From NCBI RefSeq assembly GCF_006538345.1, contig NZ_BJKL01000018.1, forward strand, positions 1 through 41,533: DNA of 41,533 bases, in the 5' to 3' direction. Origin of the DNA: Alteromonas sp. KUL49. GTDB taxonomy: Bacteria; Pseudomonadota; Gammaproteobacteria; Enterobacterales; Alteromonadaceae. The position numbers and the translations under genes were made by a program. The notes beneath the pieces were generated by a model. The model saw only the letters and a program-made list of their open reading frames with translations, was not told the origin of the DNA and made no database searches. Position 1 is the first letter of the stretch; each line of letters begins with the position of its first letter. This document shows positions 18,365-27,400 of this stretch, piece by piece.

Positions 18365-19474
18365 ATGGACTTTAAAGAATATAAATCACTAGTTGCCAAT
18401 GTAGTTGTTGGAAAGTCGTTGCCTGACTCTATGTACGTTCATATTTCCGCGATCGACGCTTTGCCTAAAGAGCTGTCAATTTTGATTGGTCGAATACTTA
18501 CAGGGCTTAAGATTAAAGATGGTAGTTGGAACATTATTAAGTTAATGAAACGTGACTTTCGAGTTGCACTACTCAATTATCCTGATTTTGATTCCTACGC
18601 ATACCCAGCGTTAGTGCAGAGTACGAATATTGATTTAGAGAAATTATCTGTACGAACGACAAGTTATCAAAATTCTAAAAACCCGCCAATTCTGCACCGA
18701 AAGGAAACCTTTGTTAAAGCTGACTATCCGTTGTTAGCACTTTTTAAAGAAATCACTGAAGAAGGCGAAGCTGCGGGGCTTTTTGAAAATACAAGAAGCA
18801 TTGGCTTTCAACAGAACTGGTTGAAAATCATAAGAACAAAAGGTTTAAGCCTAGATGACACAGGCAGACTTTTAGGTGAGGCTAAACCCAATATTGAAAC
18901 CTCAGAATGCATCGATGTTCAACGACACCTAACAGCTATTGAGCGCAACAAACTCTCAGCTCCTATGCAGTTGTTGGCTAAACACGGATATTTAGATGGG
19001 GAGTTTTCTATATTTGATTATGGATGTGGTAAAGGTGATGATGTTCGTGAGCTTGAAGCTCATGGATTAGATGTTAACTCCTTTGATCCCATTTACCACC
19101 CTGAAGGTAATATCGTAGAGTCTGATATCGTAAACTTGGGTTTTGTTATCAACGTCATAGAAGATAAACAAGAGCGGATTGATACTTTAACAAAAGCATT
19201 TTCATTAGCTCAAAAAGCACTGGTTGTTTCCGCCATGCTTGGTGGTGAATCCTTAATTAAGCAATTCACTCCATATAAAGATGGAATAGTTACATCCAAA
19301 AATACGTTTCAAAAGTATTACTCCCAATCAGAGTTAAAACACTTCATAGAAAACAGTCTAGCTGAACAAGCATTCGCTCTAGGACAAGGCATTTTTATCG
19401 TATTTAAAGATGAAGACGATACTCAAGAGTTTTTATTAAAAAAGGCAATCTTACAAGAGGGAATGGCAGCATAA
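18365..19474 (+). CDS. DNA phosphorothioation-associated putative methyltransferase, N-terminal part
   Basis: 369 residues before a frame change. The N-terminal repeat unit (DSMYVHISAIDALP, FRVALLNYPDFD) and the SAM motif FDYGCGKGDDVRELE near residue 217, then IVNLGFVINVIED and ALVVSA, match the methyltransferase family that accompanies dnd/ssp phosphorothioation genes. Its role is not established. The frame breaks in the A6 run at 19438-19443: skipping one A continues into the C-terminal half at once. It faces the ssp-like operon, suggesting the two belong together. Confidence 0.8.
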   Translation: MDFKEYKSLVANVVVGKSLPDSMYVHISAIDALPKELSILIGRILTGLKIKDGSWNIIKLMKRDFRVALLNYPDFDSYAYPALVQSTNIDLEKLSVRTTSYQNSKNPPILHRKETFVKADYPLLALFKEITEEGEAAGLFENTRSIGFQQNWLKIIRTKGLSLDDTGRLLGEAKPNIETSECIDVQRHLTAIERNKLSAPMQLLAKHGYLDGEFSIFDYGCGKGDDVRELEAHGLDVNSFDPIYHPEGNIVESDIVNLGFVINVIEDKQERIDTLTKAFSLAQKALVVSAMLGGESLIKQFTPYKDGIVTSKNTFQKYYSQSELKHFIENSLAEQAFALGQGIFIVFKDEDDTQEFLLKKAILQEGMAA

Positions 19475-20165
19475 ATTAATAAAGGCCCCCAAAGCAATTT
19501 CAAATGAATTCGACGAAGTTAAATATAAAAAGCACAAAGAGCTTTTTGATGCTTTTTGGGAATTAACCTTAGATCTTGGCCGATGCCCAGCTAACGACGA
19601 ATTTGAACAAACTGAGCAAATTCGAAGAGTTTTAGGTTCACATAAGAAAGCATTAGATGGATTAACTACGCTATTTGGTGAAGAAGAATTAAAACTGTCT
19701 AGGCGACTAAGAAAAGAAGACTTGCTTGTTTACTTTTCATTAGGGTTATTTGAGAAACGTAAAGCACATAGCCATATGCCTGATAGACTTAAGCGCGATC
19801 TGAAAGCATTTTTTAGGTCATATAATCAAGCGATTGAGCTTGCAACTGAAATGTTGTTTTCTCTAGCGTCAACAGAGCTAATAGAAGAAACGTCTTTAGT
19901 TAGCAAAGAAAGAATTGGATGCGGAGAAATACTCGAAAATCATTCATTCATTTTTCATAATGACTATTTAGGTCAAGTGACTCCAGAGTTACGAGCTTAT
20001 GTAGGTTGCGCCGCACAATTGCTTGGAGATATTGATGAATTCGATTTGATAAAGGTCCATTTCGGTTCAGGAAAAGTTTCATTTATGAAATATGATGACT
20101 TTTCAAAAGGCGAACCATTGCTTTTAAAAAAGAGTAAAAGTACGCTTGAGAGACCTAGATTTTGA
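19440..20165 (+). CDS. C-terminal half of the phosphorothioation-associated methyltransferase (frameshifted)
   Basis: Open from 19440 with no start before ATG 19722, and an ATG there would cut the domain. It reads EWQHKLIKAPKAIS, LLVYFSLGLFEKRKAHSHMP, RLKRDLKAFFRSYNQA, and ends with LRAYVGCAAQLLG and KVSFMKYDDFS, the C-terminal segments I know from full-length members of this family. The last part echoes the N-terminal repeat unit of the same protein, an internal duplication. With the upstream half it makes about 599 residues. Confidence 0.75.
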   Translation, partial: KRQSYKREWQHKLIKAPKAISNEFDEVKYKKHKELFDAFWELTLDLGRCPANDEFEQTEQIRRVLGSHKKALDGLTTLFGEEELKLSRRLRKEDLLVYFSLGLFEKRKAHSHMPDRLKRDLKAFFRSYNQAIELATEMLFSLASTELIEETSLVSKERIGCGEILENHSFIFHNDYLGQVTPELRAYVGCAAQLLGDIDEFDLIKVHFGSGKVSFMKYDDFSKGEPLLLKKSKSTLERPRF

Positions 20166-20177
20166 TACTTTTGAATA

Positions 20178-20202
20178 TGGAGGGGCTTATCAAGCCCCTC
20201 CA
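20178..20202. terminator. Strong hairpin between convergent genes
   Basis: Perfect 11-base arms TGGAGGGGCTT/AAGCCCCTCCA with a three-base loop, between the methyltransferase and DGQHR genes. There is no T tract directly after it on either strand, so it may act as a bidirectional or processing hairpin rather than a classical terminator. Confidence 0.6.
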
Positions 20203-20340
20203 CTTAAAAACAAAGACCTTTACATTCAATCAAGGTCAATCTTATAGTTTGGTTTATCTAAAATTAATAGCATTCTTGTACTACAATAGTCAGCAATCAT
20301 TTTCTCATTCTTTAACGATTTTCTCTGCATGGCTACTGAT

Positions 20341-20720
20341 TTAAGTCCATTCAGTAAAAGACAAAAGCATCTTTTGACTACCAGGAAGAGATTTATTAGC
20401 AGATTTATCCATAATTCTTTCAATATATTCTTCAGATGTATCGACTTCTGAGTTGTATCTATACCAATACAAAATTAGAAGCTCATAGATTTTCTTTACT
20501 GCACTATTTGAGTATTTAATAGTTTTTGAAACTGGGTTTTTACTAATCCCTTCCCACAGTTCTCCCTCTTCTGAGGACACTTCATCAAGTAGTATGTTTG
20601 TATCAAATATTCCTTGCTTTTCGAACTGGTTTGCAAAAGTAAGCCACTTTTCTAAAAATTGTTCTTGATCTAGCTGTTCTCCTAAAATGGCCTTTCGCTG
20701 ATGAAATGCAAATACAGTAG
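20341..20720 (-). CDS. C-terminal part of the DGQHR protein (frameshifted)
   Basis: Beginning just after the homopolymer at 20722-20732, this frame reads ATVFAFHQRKAILGEQ, FLEKWLTFANQFEKQG, then continues through IYELLILYWYRYNSE to a stop at 20341. It carries codon use and composition like the upstream frame, whereas the upstream ORF's own last 40 residues are Arg/Cys-rich and look non-coding. Removing one base of the T/A runs fuses them into about 609 residues. Confidence 0.7.
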
Positions 20721-22171
20721 CTTTTTAAAAAAGCTTTCTGCCAAACAACCATGAAAGCCCACTTCTTACTCTTAAAGGAGTTCAATTGAGCCTCTGGTAA
20801 CTCTACTTTCTTTTTTAATTCATCCTCAGACCAAGATGTTGTTTTTAGTGTTTTTTGAGCTGATGGACTTAAGCTGTTATAGAAAGCCAAATCGCCATCT
20901 ACACCTCCAACCTCCTTAGATAAGTCCCAAAATGCCCTATAAGGAGAGAAACCAGCAAAAACTCCATATATTAGTGGGCGATAGTTTTTATTAAATGAAT
21001 CTACCGCAGCCAACGAATATTCATACGGCAATATCTTAATTGGCTCTTCATCTTCAATAACTTTTGGTAAGCAATAATCCTTAAGGCTCAATTTCCCTCT
21101 GTATACGTCGGCATATTCACCTTCTCCATTTTTTATAAATGAAGATAAAAACAGTGAGTCTTCGACACTATTGATAAACTTGAGCACAAAATCCTCGTCA
21201 AGAGGGTCTTCTGGATACTTTATATTAAGCAGGTCCTTTATAACCAAGTGCAAAACACTAACGGAAGTAAAATGAGAACCAGTGTCAAACTTTACCGAGT
21301 CATCATTCCAATTTACTAGCCCCAATGGCAATCTTAAAGGGGATTCCTCACGAGTTTTCTTACAAAGTAAATTACGAGTACAGATAGACTCTAAATCTTG
21401 ATCATCAAGCAAGATCTGCCTAGCATTGGACACCAACTTAGCGTGTTTATTTAAATCTACAAACACTTCTCTAACTACTGATAACAAAGGATTATCGTCT
21501 GTATTACCTACTACATCAGGCATATCGAACCCAACTCGTTTATCTAGTACCAAGAAAATAACAGGAATCCTTGTATCTCGTTGAGCTACGGTTAAGCTAG
21601 AGGTCTCGACAAACTTTTTTAGCGCTGCTAATCTATGCTGTCCATCAATAGTTGCGGCAAAAACTTTTTCTTCATCCCACCTCAAATATTGGATATTCGA
21701 TGTGCTTTTAGCTTGAAATGCTACTTGAACACCACCAACGCGAACCTTTTCATAATTTTCTTTGTTATAGGGTGCTTCCGCTGGCGGATCATATGCTAAG
21801 TCTTGATAAGAACTTTCCAATTTTCCTGTTGCAGACACTGGCAACAATGCGACAGTTAGCGCATTAAAGAACGAACGCTTCTCTTTTCTTTTCAGATAAT
21901 TAACTACTATATCTTCTTCAACTCTGGGCCAATTAATGTCTCTTTGAAAAAGCTCTTCTAATGACCACTTATGTCTTTGATCCGAAGGCATATCCTCAAC
22001 CAATTTTAAGTGCCTATGCACTTCTTCTAAAGTAAGATTTGCTTGAAAGTATGGAACACTGTAATTTGATAATGCAAAATCACCTTTAAGTACAGCCTTA
22101 GTTGGCGTATATTTATAAGCTGCGTCCAGTCCCTCTTCTTCAATAAATTCGCTCATTTTATTCTTCTCCAT
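20603..22171 (-). CDS. DGQHR-domain protein, DndB-like
   Basis: About 480 genuine residues before a frame change (522 as read). The defining motif FAATIDGQHRLAALKKF lies near residues 170-186. KLVSNARQILLDD and VREVFVDLNKHAK resemble the DNA-modification regulator DndB and related DGQHR proteins. DndB represses or tunes dnd operons, and other DGQHR/DGQQR proteins bind or sense modified DNA and nucleotides. This one is last in the operon, not beside a dndCDE set. The frame breaks within GCTTTTTTAAAAAGC and resumes in the frame described at 20341-20720. Confidence 0.75.
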   Translation of the reverse strand: MEKNKMSEFIEEEGLDAAYKYTPTKAVLKGDFALSNYSVPYFQANLTLEEVHRHLKLVEDMPSDQRHKWSLEELFQRDINWPRVEEDIVVNYLKRKEKRSFFNALTVALLPVSATGKLESSYQDLAYDPPAEAPYNKENYEKVRVGGVQVAFQAKSTSNIQYLRWDEEKVFAATIDGQHRLAALKKFVETSSLTVAQRDTRIPVIFLVLDKRVGFDMPDVVGNTDDNPLLSVVREVFVDLNKHAKLVSNARQILLDDQDLESICTRNLLCKKTREESPLRLPLGLVNWNDDSVKFDTGSHFTSVSVLHLVIKDLLNIKYPEDPLDEDFVLKFINSVEDSLFLSSFIKNGEGEYADVYRGKLSLKDYCLPKVIEDEEPIKILPYEYSLAAVDSFNKNYRPLIYGVFAGFSPYRAFWDLSKEVGGVDGDLAFYNSLSPSAQKTLKTTSWSEDELKKKVELPEAQLNSFKSKKWAFMVVWQKAFLKSYCICISSAKGHFRRTARSRTIFRKVAYFCKPVRKARNI

Positions 22172-22249
22172 CTATAATATGGCCGCCTATTTTTCCGATA
22201 AATCTAGGCTTGCTGTAACGTGTAATTAATTCTTCTAATAAATGTAATT

Positions 22250-22891
22250 TTAGCTTTTTTCTGGATTTTCTGAGGTACTGACATTTCCAGCATTAAAAAA
22301 CGCCATTAGACTTGTAGATTCTTGAGTTATGTCTTCTTCTTCCATTAATTCTGAATAAGAAATCTCAAGGTCATCTAAAAGGATATAATTTAAATTCAAA
22401 TCCTTATAATCAATCCCTTCAGACGATAACCTTCGAGTCAGATCTGAGTCTGCGTTCAAATGCTGCTTAACGCGCTTATTTAGGTCATGTGATTCGCCGA
22501 CGTACATAGCCGACGAGAAATTACTTAGCTTTCCAATAAATGCTTTTAAAAATTTGATAAAACTAGGGTTTTCAGTTTGAAGCTTTACAAAGTTTATAGG
22601 CTTGATGTAGCTGAATGGGAAATTCATTCCATACCTTATGCCAACGCTTTCAAAAGCACCTAAAGTGCTATTCAATTGCATACCATGAGGTAAATTTAGT
22701 ATTCGTTCTAGTTCACTACATACACTATCAGCCCACAGCTCAATACTGCCATATGAATCAGGCTGATAATACTTTTCTTCCATTCTCAAATTGAGAGTGA
22801 AGCTATATATTGCAGGAGCTTCAGGTATCGTTTCCAAAATAAATTGGATAGGTGTTTCACCTTTGAAAGAAATTGTTTCCCAACTTTCCAT
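22250..22891 (-). CDS. GIY-YIG-like nuclease with internal insertion
   Basis: 213 residues. AIYSFTLNL near residue 27 resembles the GIY strand, and MYVGESHDLNKRVKQHL near 126-142 is a typical YIG strand and following helix with the catalytic Arg. About 95 residues lie between, where canonical members have about ten to twenty, so a large insertion sits inside the core. A catalytic Glu may be in the SELMEEEDITQES segment. Its position in a phosphorothioation operon suggests a restriction effector; that is inference. A 78-base gap separates it from the DGQHR gene. Confidence 0.6.
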   Translation of the reverse strand: MESWETISFKGETPIQFILETIPEAPAIYSFTLNLRMEEKYYQPDSYGSIELWADSVCSELERILNLPHGMQLNSTLGAFESVGIRYGMNFPFSYIKPINFVKLQTENPSFIKFLKAFIGKLSNFSSAMYVGESHDLNKRVKQHLNADSDLTRRLSSEGIDYKDLNLNYILLDDLEISYSELMEEEDITQESTSLMAFFNAGNVSTSENPEKS

Positions 22892-22901
22892 ATGTAGTCC
22901 T

Positions 22902-23155
22902 TTAGTTAAAAGCTGCTTTTAAGATATTAGAGTTAGCTTTGCCCTTTTTTATCGCCTCAAAAATATCTGAATACATTGCATTTTTTAGAATACTACTTTC
23001 CAAAACTTCTTTTTGCGATGATGTTTCAACATAGCCTTCAAGCTGATTAAAAATATTGTAATATTTTCTTAATGCGGAACTATAAATTGAAGCGTGGCTT
23101 TGCACTTTTTTATAGGTGGCACTTGTATTTTGCGTATCTATCGAAATGCAAAAGT
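22902..23155 (-). CDS. C-terminal part of the two-TM coiled-coil protein (frameshifted)
   Basis: This frame is open from the homopolymer at 23150-23153 and reads FCISIDTQNTSATYKKVQ, ALRKYYNIFNQLEGYVE, then FEAIKKGKANSNILKAAFN. The only internal ATG is unsupported by a ribosome site. It continues the upstream ORF after adding one A/T pair to the four-base run. It ends 10 bases before the nuclease start codon. Confidence 0.6.
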
Positions 23156-23551
23156 CACAAAATAAGAAATCTTGTAATATGTTGGGATGTTTTCACTAGA
23201 CTGTTTGAATTCATCAATATCTTGTTTCATAACATCAAAAACTTCACTGAATACTTTAATATTATGTTCCAGTCCGGTTGTATATAATTTAGTGACAGCA
23301 AGCTCTTGTTCTAAATCTGAATTTTCTCTTAGCTTTTGATATTCCTCTCTAGTCAAGGCCAGCTCAGATTGCTGAATGAAAAGCCCTCCTGCCAACCAAA
23401 TAAAAGCAAGCGCTCCTGCAATACCAGCAATTGAATCTCCGATTTCGTTTAAATGTTCGGGTATACCAACTCTACTTACACCATACCCGAATACGGACAA
23501 AACTATAGCAGTCAATAAAATACAGACTACGGTAATAGATTTTGACTTCAT
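23138..23551 (-). CDS. Two-TM coiled-coil membrane protein, N-terminal part
   Basis: 137 residues as read. Two membrane helices (ITVVCILLTAIVLSVFGYGV and IAGIAGALAFIWLAGGLFI) are followed by a coiled coil (about 65-125). The last residues YFVTFAFR reflect a frame change; the joined protein would have about 215 residues. I do not recognise a named family. Small TM-plus-coiled-coil proteins are common in antiphage loci, where they can damage or signal at the membrane; in this operon it lies between the sulfur-transfer gene and the nuclease gene. Confidence 0.6.
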   Translation of the reverse strand: MKSKSITVVCILLTAIVLSVFGYGVSRVGIPEHLNEIGDSIAGIAGALAFIWLAGGLFIQQSELALTREEYQKLRENSDLEQELAVTKLYTTGLEHNIKVFSEVFDVMKQDIDEFKQSSENIPTYYKISYFVTFAFR

Positions 23552-23561
23552 AACTTCCTTT

Positions 23562-24389
23562 TTATAAACTACAAATTAAACACGCTTGATCTTCAGGATC
23601 ATCCTCTTCCATATTTTCTAAAACAGTTTGCCACTTTTCGCGGTCCGTTGTTTTGTTAGTGAATATGATCCCTTTTTCTTTTTCTTTCTTCTCTGCTAAT
23701 TCAACCACCTCATCCAAGGTCATACCTTGAACCCATGTGTAGCCATTACCTGATTTTTTCTCAATCTCTTTAGCTTTTGCAAATAAATCCGGGTGTCTTC
23801 GTTTTAGCCCTAGCCATTCATCTCTTCTTTGGAAGAAACAAAAAAAACAACCAGAGCGTGAGCGCCATTCATAATATTTGGGCACTCCAACTGTTTCTTC
23901 TAAAAGCTGATAAATATCAGCTCTTACCAGTTCATCTTCTTTAAAAGGAAACACAGCTTTTATCGTTGGCTTAGAGCTAATATACCCATCTCGGTGCTCA
24001 TCAGCCCTAATACCTATATAACTAATCACAGGATCATCGCCAACGAACTGCTCGAATGGTTGCAGTTTAAGTTTCACCGTACACCAACGTTGTCTGGGTG
24101 ATGGTAAGTAGTCGTTATTTACTTTTAACCAGTGTTCAAATGGCTTTTCACTACCAATACGAACAATTTCTTTACCCAAGTATGATTCTAAAATTTCCAA
24201 AAACTCATGTACTTCATCTAGTTCAGCACCAGTATCAGAGAAAAAGTATTCTATTTTTTCATGAATGTCTGGGTAGTTATGTTTAATGTGAATCGCTAAA
24301 GCAGCACTATCCTTACCACCGGACAAGCCAAGAATATGTCTTGAGCTTTTGTCTGCTAATGCTTCTTTGATTGTAAAATCGTTCTTCAT
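23562..24389 (-). CDS. sspD: PAPS-reductase/ATP-pyrophosphatase family protein, SspD/DndC-like
   Basis: 275 residues. The PP-loop SGGKDS is at residues 23-28, and FSDTGAELDEVHEFLE follows. RWCTVKLK near 105 plus SGCFFCFFQRRDEW near 178 give the three cysteines that, with a fourth, bind an iron-sulfur cluster in DndC-type proteins; CLIC near the C terminus adds two more. In dnd and ssp systems this enzyme activates and transfers sulfur to the DNA backbone. It lies 14 bases after the ATPase gene. The name sspD rests on gene order DUF4007-ATPase-PAPS reductase; BREX type 4 also has such a protein, but no pglZ is present here. Confidence 0.8.
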   Translation of the reverse strand: MKNDFTIKEALADKSSRHILGLSGGKDSAALAIHIKHNYPDIHEKIEYFFSDTGAELDEVHEFLEILESYLGKEIVRIGSEKPFEHWLKVNNDYLPSPRQRWCTVKLKLQPFEQFVGDDPVISYIGIRADEHRDGYISSKPTIKAVFPFKEDELVRADIYQLLEETVGVPKYYEWRSRSGCFFCFFQRRDEWLGLKRRHPDLFAKAKEIEKKSGNGYTWVQGMTLDEVVELAEKKEKEKGIIFTNKTTDREKWQTVLENMEEDDPEDQACLICSL

Positions 24390-24403
24390 AATAAGTGGCT
24401 GCT

Positions 24404-27400
24404 CTACTTTTGTTCTTCTAATCTGTCATCGACGATATCAGCCAAGGCTGTAAGCACTAAGTTTGGATCTGCGTTCTCAAAAAGTTGCTCAATTTGACTT
24501 TTTAAATCATCCGCAGCTTCTTTTTGTGAGTCAGATATTGCTATCATCTTATGCTTCTGCGCTTTCCCTTTCTTAATGCTCTTTAACATAACAACTTCAA
24601 AGTCACCAAGGTTTTGGTCTCGTTCTTCTTCAGCAAAGTGCTTGATATCCAATAACTTTTGCTTAAACCCCGCAAGCTTATAATCAGCTTGACTTCTATC
24701 CTTATCGTACCATTTATGAGGTGGTTTAGAAGCTAAAAATGTGAGTATATTTTCAAGCCATTGATAATCACTACCTTCCTTGTTAGTTAAGCGTGCTATA
24801 AACGCCTTTGTTCCGTCAGTATCAACAGAGTAACCATCAAGTCCTAAAAAACTGCCACGTATACTTTCTCGAATATCAGAAATTTCGGTCAAACTATCAA
24901 AGGAAAATGCCGTAGCAATTAGCCTAAGCTGTTCGTAGAGCATCTCTTTGTAGTGATATTTCAACTCTCGTAACGTTTCAGTTAATACCTCAGAAAAGCT
25001 AGATAATATTTTTTCATCACCATTTTCAATTACGTCTTCATTAAAACCGAGTGCTTTGGGCAATTGATTGAACAGAAGTTTATGCGGAGACTTACTTGTC
25101 TCAAAAACTTTGGATAACTTTTTAGCTTTTGTGCTCAATGTTGGTGAAGTGGTATGGCGCGTATATTCTTCTAAGTCAGCAATAAACTTTGCTAAAGGTC
25201 TTGCTATATCTATCACTGTTCGCTCTTTTAAATCAGCTTTATCACCAAATAAAGCTGATTTATAACTGCTAAACAAGCTAGCTTTTAAACCTTCAATTTT
25301 AAAGCTCTGAACCGAGAATAAATGAGGCACTTTGAGGAAGCGCTCTGCTGCTTCTATGGTTAAAGATGGTTGAAATTTCCCTTCTTCAAACCATGCAAGT
25401 TCATTTTGTTTAACCAAATAGTAAACTAGATAGACTATTGGTAGAACCCCTTCTTTAACGCCGTAAGGTGCCGATTTTAACTCTTCTGATATATCAACAA
25501 ATGAGCGTGCTGAATCTTCAGCAGAAGACGCGAACTTATCTAAACGTGTCCAAACAGGCACTAAAGATGATGTCTTATTAGGTTCAGATAATACCCACTT
25601 TCCTTTTATCTGTTTGTGAAGACCGTGTTCTAAAATAAGTGATAGGTACATTGATTTTTCTGGTGGAAATTTATCACTTGAAAAGCCAAGCATTTCTTCT
25701 GATGCGTTATGTATCAGTCTGTTAATCAACTGTTTTCTGCCAGCCGCAGCTTGGCTAGATGGTTTGTCTTTGTTTATCAACTCATTGTGAAAACTAGGTG
25801 CCTTTTTATAAAGGCTATCCATTACATCAGACAGTACAGACTGCAATTTCCGGCTTGATTGAACTTCTAGTTTAAATCCATCAAAGTACCAGTCAGCAAG
25901 TTCAGGCTGTGTAATACATGACTTTGCCAAGTTGTGACCTAACTGTATTGCAGCAGCATAACGTTCAGAGAACTCTTTCTTTGCTACAGGATCTTCTTTT
26001 AATGCTTGCGAAGATTCTTCAATTCGTTTCAATGCAAATATCTCAGCAAAAGCATCTTTTAGTTGCGAAGAGTTGCGAGCTAAAACAGCTATGTTTTTCT
26101 TGCCAACTTGCTTTACAAGTTTGTTAAGAAACAAAGTTTCATCATCTTGACCGAAAGACAAAAAGAATATGATTTTAGGTGCACTCGTTTCCCGTTTAAT
26201 AGTGCAGTTAAACTGTGTAGCATCAGTAAACTCTGGAAGATAGTATCTTATCGCTCCATTAGTTATGGTGTATTTCTTGGCTACAATAGGCTCAAGTATT
26301 TCAGCTTCATTTAACTGTTCAGCTAACGAGAAGTTTCCTAACATACTTAACTGATTTTGAACTTCGTCTTCTAAGTCGAAGTCACTACCTTGCCACACAC
26401 GATATTCATCATTAAATGCTCTATATGTAAGTATTGATTTTGAAACTAGCAAAGAAATATCTTGTTTATACTGAGATTCATCAGAGTAAATCGTTTTAAG
26501 TAATTTTTCTGACGGCTTAAATTGCCCTTTACTACCAATGATGTTGAACAAGCCAATTAGCTTTAACAACTTAATTGCTGAAACGGGCGCATTATTACCA
26601 AGGCGCTCTAATGCGGAAATAACTTCAGCCCATCGTCGATGAGTCGTGTTGTCGGAAATAACAGATGCTTGATTTGTGATAAAATAGTCAAATACAATAT
26701 CAGGATCAATGAAGTCTCCAATTCCAACCAGTTTCTTAACTGAATCTTCAAACCCGAATTCTTCTTTACTTCCCAGGAAACTAAATAAGGTTCTCTCATT
26801 CTGAGCTAGTTTTTGACACAAATATGGCAACAGCAACGACGTTATCGGATGAAGTGGGTAACAACCATTAAACAGTGCAGACGCATCTTCTAATTGAAGA
26901 ACACTAGGAAGAGCTTTTTCAGTGTTAAGTGCTGATGTCACTTTTTCAACATTAGCCTCTACATGTTTTGATTCTTCTTGATCAAAATCGTGAGCAATAG
27001 CATTAGCTACGACTTTTAATGTTTGTTCAGCTGACTCCAAAAATGGAACCTCTTCGTACCGACCTTGAACCTTAGCCCACTCATTTTTTAAGCTTTCACC
27101 AAGACCTTTCGAGTATTGTTCAAAAGACTGGTGCAGCATAACAAATATTAAAAATGTACACTCGCTTGCTTCACATGCTTGCTCCGCTAAAGTCTGAAGC
27201 GTAAATATATCGTTTGCGCCGTAGTGTCTTGCTTCGTACTCTAGAAACTTGCCTAGCTCGTCAATTACAAGCAAAATACCCCTAGGTTTTCGAGTTGTAA
27301 GCTTGTTTAACTCTGCTTGAGTTTGAGCGAAAAAGTCGGAGACGTCTTTTCCAGTGAGATTACTAGATATTGCTTCTTTAAGCTCTTTAATAAATTTAGG

